NCBI GenBank assembly: GCA_963696105.1
Contig: CAVOIP010000005.1
Coordinates: 620,001 to 684,000, forward strand
From: CAVRTM01 sp963696105
Lineage (GTDB): Bacteria; Actinomycetota; Actinomycetes; Actinomycetales; Dermatophilaceae
Direction: 5' to 3'
DNA: 64,000 bases
The position numbers and the translations under genes were made by a program. The notes beneath the pieces are model-generated. The model was not told the DNA's origin and searched no databases. It saw only the letters and a program-made list of their open reading frames with translations. Positions 60,087 to 64,000 of this stretch are shown here, piece by piece (position 1 is the stretch's first letter; every line of letters starts with the position of its first letter).

Positions 60087-62858
60087 TCAGCCCGACTTCT
60101 TGGCCGTCGCCTTCTTCGCGGTCGTCTTCTTGGCCGTCGTCTTCTTGGCGGTGGCCTTCTTGGCGGTCGTCTTCTTGGTCGCCCGCTTGCGGGTGACCGG
60201 GCCGCGGGCCCGCTTCTCGGCCAGCAGCTCGGCGCCGCGCTCGGGGGTGATCGACTCCGGCTCGTCGTCCTTGCGCAGGGTCGCGTTGGTCTCGCCGTCG
60301 GTGACGTAGGGCCCGAACCGGCCGTCCTTGACCACCATCGGCTTGCCCGACACGGGGTCGTCGCCGAGCTCCTTCAGCGGCGCCGTCGCGGCGCGCCCAC
60401 GCTGCTTGGGCTGGGCGTAGATCGCCAGCGCCTCCTCCAGGGTGACCGTGAACAGCTGGTCCTCGCTCTGCAGCGACCGGGAGTCGGTGCCCTTCTTCAG
60501 GTAGGGCCCGTAGCGGCCGTTCTGGGCGGTGATCTCGTCCCCGGACTCGGGGTCCTGACCGACCACGCGGGGCAGGCTCAGCAGCCGCAGCGCCGTGTCC
60601 AGGTCGAGCGAGGCCAGGTCCATGTCCTTGAACAGGGACGCGGTGCGGGGCTTGACCTTCGCCTTGCCCTTGAGGCCCGCCACCTCCTCGGGGAGCACCT
60701 CGGTGACGTAGGGCCCGTAGCGCCCGGCCTTGGCCACGATGTCGCGACCGGTCTCCGGCTCCTGGCCGAGCACGCGGCCGTCGTCGGCGGCGGCCTCGAG
60801 CAGCTCGCGCGCCTTCTGCGGGGTCATCTCGTCCGGGGCGATGTCGTCGTTGATGGTCGCCCGGCGGGGGTCACCGCTCGTGCCGTCGGTCACCTCACCG
60901 GTCTCGGGGTCGACGCCGGCGGGCACCGTCTCCTCGACGTACGGCCCGTAGCGACCGACGCGCACGACGATGTTGTCGCCGATCGGGATGGTGGAGATCT
61001 CTCGGGCGTCGATCTCGCCGAGGTCGGCGACCAGGTCGCGCAGCCCCTCGCCGCTCTGGGCCTCGTGGCCGAAGTAGAACCGCTTCAGCCACTCGACCCG
61101 GGCCTCGTCACCGTTGGCGATGCGGTCGAGGTCCTCCTCCATCGATGCGGTGAAGTCGTAGTCGACCAGCCGGGGGAAGTGCTCCTCGAGCAGCCGGGTC
61201 ACGGCGAACGCCAGCCAGGTCGGGATGAGGGCCGAGCCGCGGTTGTGCACGTAGCCACGGTCCTGGATCGTGCCGACTGTCGCTGCGTAGGTCGACGGGC
61301 GGCCGATGCCCTTCTCCTCCATGGCCTTGACGAGCGTGGCCTCCGTGTAGCGCGCGGGCGGGCTCGTCTCGTGCCCGTCGGCCTCGGCCCGCAGCACGTC
61401 GAGGGAGGCGCCGACCGACAGCTGGGGCAGTCGCCGCTCCTCGTCCGCCGCCAGCGCACGGGCGGTGGCGTCGTCGTCGCGGCCCTCCTCGTAGGCCGCG
61501 AGGAACCCCCGGAAGGTGATGACGGTGCCGCTGGCGGAGAACTCGACGGCGCGTCCGTCCGGCAGCGTCGCGCCGAGCCGCACGGTGGCCGTGGAGCCGC
61601 GGGCGTCGGCCATCTGGGAGGCGACGGTGCGCTTCCAGATCAGCTCGTAGAGCGCGAACTCCTCGCCGCGCAGCTCACCGGCGACCTGGGCAGGGGTGCG
61701 GAACCGGTCGCCGGCGGGGCGGATCGCCTCGTGCGCCTCCTGGGCGTTCTTGACCTTCTTCTCGTAGCGCCGCGGCGAGTCCGGAACGTACTCCGCGCCG
61801 TACAGGTCACGGGCCTGGCCACGCGCGGCGGACAGCGCCGCCTCGGACAGCGTCGTGCTGTCCGTACGCATGTAGGTGATGTAACCGTTCTCGTACAGAC
61901 GCTGGGCGACGCGCATGGCGTTCTTGCTGGACAGGCGCAGCTTGCGGCTGGCCTCCTGCTGCAGCGTCGAGGTCGTGAACGGCGCGGACGGCCTACGGGT
62001 GTAAGGCTTCTCGGCGACGTCGGTCACCGTGACGTCGGCGGTGCGGACGCCCTCGGCCACCAGGGTCGCCGCCGCCTCGTCGAGGTGGGCCACCCCCGCG
62101 GTGCGCAGCGTGCCGTCGTCGGCGAAGTCGCGGCCGGTGGCGACGCGGCGACCTTCGACCGAGCTGAGCCGTGCCGTGAACGCCTGCGCCGCCTCGCCGT
62201 TCGGGCTCTGCGGTGCGAAGTCACCCTCGACGTCCCAGTACGACGCCCGGCGGAACGCCATCCGGAGCCGCTCTCGCTCGACCACCATGCGGGTGGCCAC
62301 GGACTGCACGCGACCGGCCGAGAGGCCCTGACGGACCTTGCGCCACAGGACGGGTGAGACCTCGTAGCCGTAGAGCCGGTCCAGGATGCGCCGGGTCTCC
62401 TGGGCGTCCACGAGCCGGGTGTCCAGCTCGCGCGTCTCGTTGGTCGCGCGCTGGATCGCCTCCTTGGTGATCTCGTGGAAGACCATCCGCCGCACCGGCA
62501 CCTTGGGCTTGAGGACCTCGAGCAGGTGCCACGCGATGGCCTCGCCCTCGCGGTCCTCATCGGTGGCGAGCAGGAGCTGGTCGGCGTCCTTGAGCAGCCG
62601 CTTGAGCTCTGCCACCTTCTTGCGCTTGTCGGGGTCGACGACGTAGTAGGCCTCGAACCCGTGGTCGACGTCGACGGCGAACTTGCCGTACGGGCCCTTC
62701 TTCATGTCCACCGGCAGCTCGCTGGGGTTGGGCAGGTCCCGGATGTGCCCGACCGACGCCTCGACGTCGTAGTCCTTGCCGAGGTAGCCGGCGATCGTCT
62801 TGGCCTTGGCCGGCGACTCGACGATCACCAGGGTGCGACCGTTTGCTGCTGTTGCCAC
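60087..62858 (-). CDS. topA: DNA topoisomerase I
   Basis: This 923-residue type IA enzyme relaxes negative supercoils. The TOPRIM domain has LVIVESPAKAKTI and TDEDREGEAIAWHL; the active-site tyrosine is in GYITYMRTDSTTL. The C-terminal part has four repeat domains of the GRYGPYV type, without zinc cysteines, and a Lys/Ala/Thr tail of about 30 residues (ATKKTTAKKATAKK) typical of actinobacterial TopA. The start is GTG 62858. The gene runs away from the divergent dioxygenase gene. Confidence 0.97.
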   Translation of the reverse strand: MATAANGRTLVIVESPAKAKTIAGYLGKDYDVEASVGHIRDLPNPSELPVDMKKGPYGKFAVDVDHGFEAYYVVDPDKRKKVAELKRLLKDADQLLLATDEDREGEAIAWHLLEVLKPKVPVRRMVFHEITKEAIQRATNETRELDTRLVDAQETRRILDRLYGYEVSPVLWRKVRQGLSAGRVQSVATRMVVERERLRMAFRRASYWDVEGDFAPQSPNGEAAQAFTARLSSVEGRRVATGRDFADDGTLRTAGVAHLDEAAATLVAEGVRTADVTVTDVAEKPYTRRPSAPFTTSTLQQEASRKLRLSSKNAMRVAQRLYENGYITYMRTDSTTLSEAALSAARGQARDLYGAEYVPDSPRRYEKKVKNAQEAHEAIRPAGDRFRTPAQVAGELRGEEFALYELIWKRTVASQMADARGSTATVRLGATLPDGRAVEFSASGTVITFRGFLAAYEEGRDDDATARALAADEERRLPQLSVGASLDVLRAEADGHETSPPARYTEATLVKAMEEKGIGRPSTYAATVGTIQDRGYVHNRGSALIPTWLAFAVTRLLEEHFPRLVDYDFTASMEEDLDRIANGDEARVEWLKRFYFGHEAQSGEGLRDLVADLGEIDAREISTIPIGDNIVVRVGRYGPYVEETVPAGVDPETGEVTDGTSGDPRRATINDDIAPDEMTPQKARELLEAAADDGRVLGQEPETGRDIVAKAGRYGPYVTEVLPEEVAGLKGKAKVKPRTASLFKDMDLASLDLDTALRLLSLPRVVGQDPESGDEITAQNGRYGPYLKKGTDSRSLQSEDQLFTVTLEEALAIYAQPKQRGRAATAPLKELGDDPVSGKPMVVKDGRFGPYVTDGETNATLRKDDEPESITPERGAELLAEKRARGPVTRKRATKKTTAKKATAKKTTAKKTTAKKATAKKSG

Positions 62859-62996
62859 GCGCGAACCTGCTCTTCCTTCTCACCCCGTGCAGCGGATTCG
62901 TCGCTGCTCGGACAGGGCGGACGCCTAGACGGTAACGCCTCGGGCCATGGATCCGGGCACGGGTGCGCCACCGCACATGTTCACCGCGCTGGATTG

Positions 62997-63027
62997 GTTG
63001 AAGATTCAACGAACCATCGCGTACACT
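62997..63027 (+). promoter_or_regulatory. Promoter and palindromic operator of the dioxygenase gene
   Basis: GTTGAA-GA-TTCAAC (62997-63010) is a perfect dyad of MarR-type appearance. It overlaps TTGAAG (62998-63003), a plausible -35 element, with TACACT (63022-63027) as -10 after 18 bases. The expected transcription start falls at or next to the ATG at 63034, implying a leaderless mRNA that is blocked when the dyad is occupied. Confidence 0.65.
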
Positions 63028-63033
63028 CGTGCC

Positions 63034-63837
63034 ATGACCACGACGACCGCCCCGACGCGCCAGCCGGTCCTCTACCTCAGCCACGGCGCCCCGCCGCTGG
63101 CCGACGACCGCACGTGGACCGGGCAGCTGGCGGCGTGGTCCGCCGACCTGCCGCGCCCGCAGAACATCCTCATGGTCTCCGCGCACTGGGAGGAGGCCCC
63201 GCTCGCCCTCTCGGCCACGACGCCGGTCCCCCTCGTCTATGACTTCTGGGGCTTTCCCCAGCGCTACTACGACGTGACGTACGACGCCCCGGGGGCGCCG
63301 CGGCTGGCCGCCGACGTGGCTGCGCTGGTGCGCCGCCCCGGCCTGCCGGTCCACCAGGACCAGCAGCGGGGCCTGGACCACGGCGCCTACGTGCCGCTGG
63401 TGGAGATGTTCCCCGAGGCCGACGTCCCGGTCCTGCAGATGTCCATGCCGACCCTCGACCCGCAGCGGCTGTTCGAGATCGGCCGCACGCTGGCGCCGCT
63501 GCGCGACCAGGGCACGCTGATCGTCGGCTCCGGCTTCACGACGCACAACCTGCGCTGGTTCGACCCGAGCGCCCCGGCGGACGCGCCGGCGCCCACGCCG
63601 TCGGCGGAGTTCGACGCCTGGGCCCGCGAGGTGATGCAGGCCGGGGACGTCGACGCGGTGCTGGACTTCCTGCACCGCGCGCCGGCCGCCCACGAGGCCC
63701 ATCCCCGCACCGAGCACTTCGCGCCGCTGTTCGTCGCCCTCGGCGCCGCCTGGGGCGTTGACACCCGGCCGGAGGCAACCAGCGTCATCGACGGTTTCTG
63801 GTACGGCCTGTCCAAGCGCTCCTGGCAGATCGGCTGA
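63034..63837 (+). CDS. Class III extradiol ring-cleavage dioxygenase (LigB/DODA family)
   Basis: The 267-residue protein has the LigB-fold pattern of 4,5-DOPA dioxygenase-like enzymes: YLSHGAPPL (metal His), MVSAHWEE, LPVHQDQQRGLDHGAYVPL with another metal His, and LIVGSGFTTHNLRW. These enzymes cleave catechol-type rings with Fe(II), though many bacterial members are uncharacterised. ATG 63034 is chosen because it follows the promoter directly. It is divergent from topA. Confidence 0.9.
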   Translation: MTTTTAPTRQPVLYLSHGAPPLADDRTWTGQLAAWSADLPRPQNILMVSAHWEEAPLALSATTPVPLVYDFWGFPQRYYDVTYDAPGAPRLAADVAALVRRPGLPVHQDQQRGLDHGAYVPLVEMFPEADVPVLQMSMPTLDPQRLFEIGRTLAPLRDQGTLIVGSGFTTHNLRWFDPSAPADAPAPTPSAEFDAWAREVMQAGDVDAVLDFLHRAPAAHEAHPRTEHFAPLFVALGAAWGVDTRPEATSVIDGFWYGLSKRSWQIG

Positions 63838-63850
63838 CCCACCGAGGCCG

Positions 63851-64000
63851 TCAGCGCACGAGCAGCCCGTCGGCCACCAGCTCGCGGATCACCGGCAGCG
63901 CCTGCTCGCGCACCGCGGCGGCGTCCTGACCGGTCAGCTCAGCGATCGCCGCGAGCGCCTGGCCGGCGGCCAGCTCGCCGTCGCAGACGCTGACCAGCCC
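63851..64000 (-). CDS. C-terminus of a class I SAM-dependent methyltransferase-like protein (partial)
   Basis: The last 49 codons of a gene running off the window read GLVSVCDGELAAGQALAAIAE and VIRELVADGLLVR, a winged-helix C-terminal domain like that of methyltransferases often next to topA in actinobacteria. The catalytic part lies outside the window, so the assignment rests on the ending and the location. Confidence 0.55.
   Translation of the reverse strand, partial: GLVSVCDGELAAGQALAAIAELTGQDAAAVREQALPVIRELVADGLLVR

Overview
The window is dense, strongly GC-rich DNA from the chromosome of an actinobacterium. Markers are Lsr2, a Ku/LigD end-joining set, the folE-ftsH-hpt-tilS neighbourhood, lysine-rich tails on Ku and TopA, and heavy use of GTG starts with 4-nt GTGA/ATGA gene overlaps. 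Gene content and order fit the Micrococcales, perhaps an Intrasporangiaceae/Dermatophilaceae relative; that placement is inference.

Layout. 0-5 kb: Ku divergent from split LigD ligase and polymerase genes, Dps, a FhuF-like Fe-S protein, Lsr2 and a small membrane protein. 5.7-10.2 kb: an NAD/pantothenate operon on the minus strand (DUF2520-panC-nadB-nadC). 10.2-13.1 kb: plus-strand MidA-type methyltransferase, a lipoprotein and a stand-alone NuoD. 13.1-22.8 kb: a long minus-strand housekeeping operon (Zn-metalloprotease, tilS, hpt, ftsH, folE, an MprF/LysX-like protein, folP, a folB-folK fusion, DUF3180, a small membrane protein). 22.9-26.5 kb: dacB, ppa and an NlpC/P60 hydrolase. 26.8-34.6 kb: a GntR-MFS pair, then an uncharacterised DUF6421-SDR-threonine-aldolase operon divergent from a drug-type MFS pump. 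34.9-37.9 kb: a DksA-like protein, a pentapeptide protein, a SnoaL-like protein and an amidase. 38-44.9 kb: an MFS carrier and a pxpA-BCCP-BC-pxpB-pxpC operon (biotin-linked 5-oxoprolinase type), ending in a terminator and tRNA-Thr(CGT). 45-48.6 kb: a secreted tripeptidyl-type peptidase, holB and tmk. 48.6-58.7 kb: lactate permease, a GntR regulator and an oligopeptide ABC operon ending in a gamma-glutamyltransferase. 58.8-64 kb: a decarboxylase remnant, a MerR/TipA regulator, topA, a LigB-type dioxygenase and the end of a methyltransferase gene.

Many genes, including normally essential ones (ppa, tilS), carry single-base frameshifts that disappear when one base is added or removed, usually in a short homopolymer. 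I count more than twenty in about twelve genes. I read most of them as sequence or assembly errors rather than real gene decay; the affected genes are listed over their full extent with the approximate break positions.

Functional themes. The window joins housekeeping pathways (folate, NAD, pantothenate, cell wall, DNA topology) with accessory catabolic modules. The peptide importer plus GGT and the 5-oxoprolinase-type operon could together handle gamma-glutamyl compounds, but this is inference from content only. The least understood module is the DUF6421 operon.
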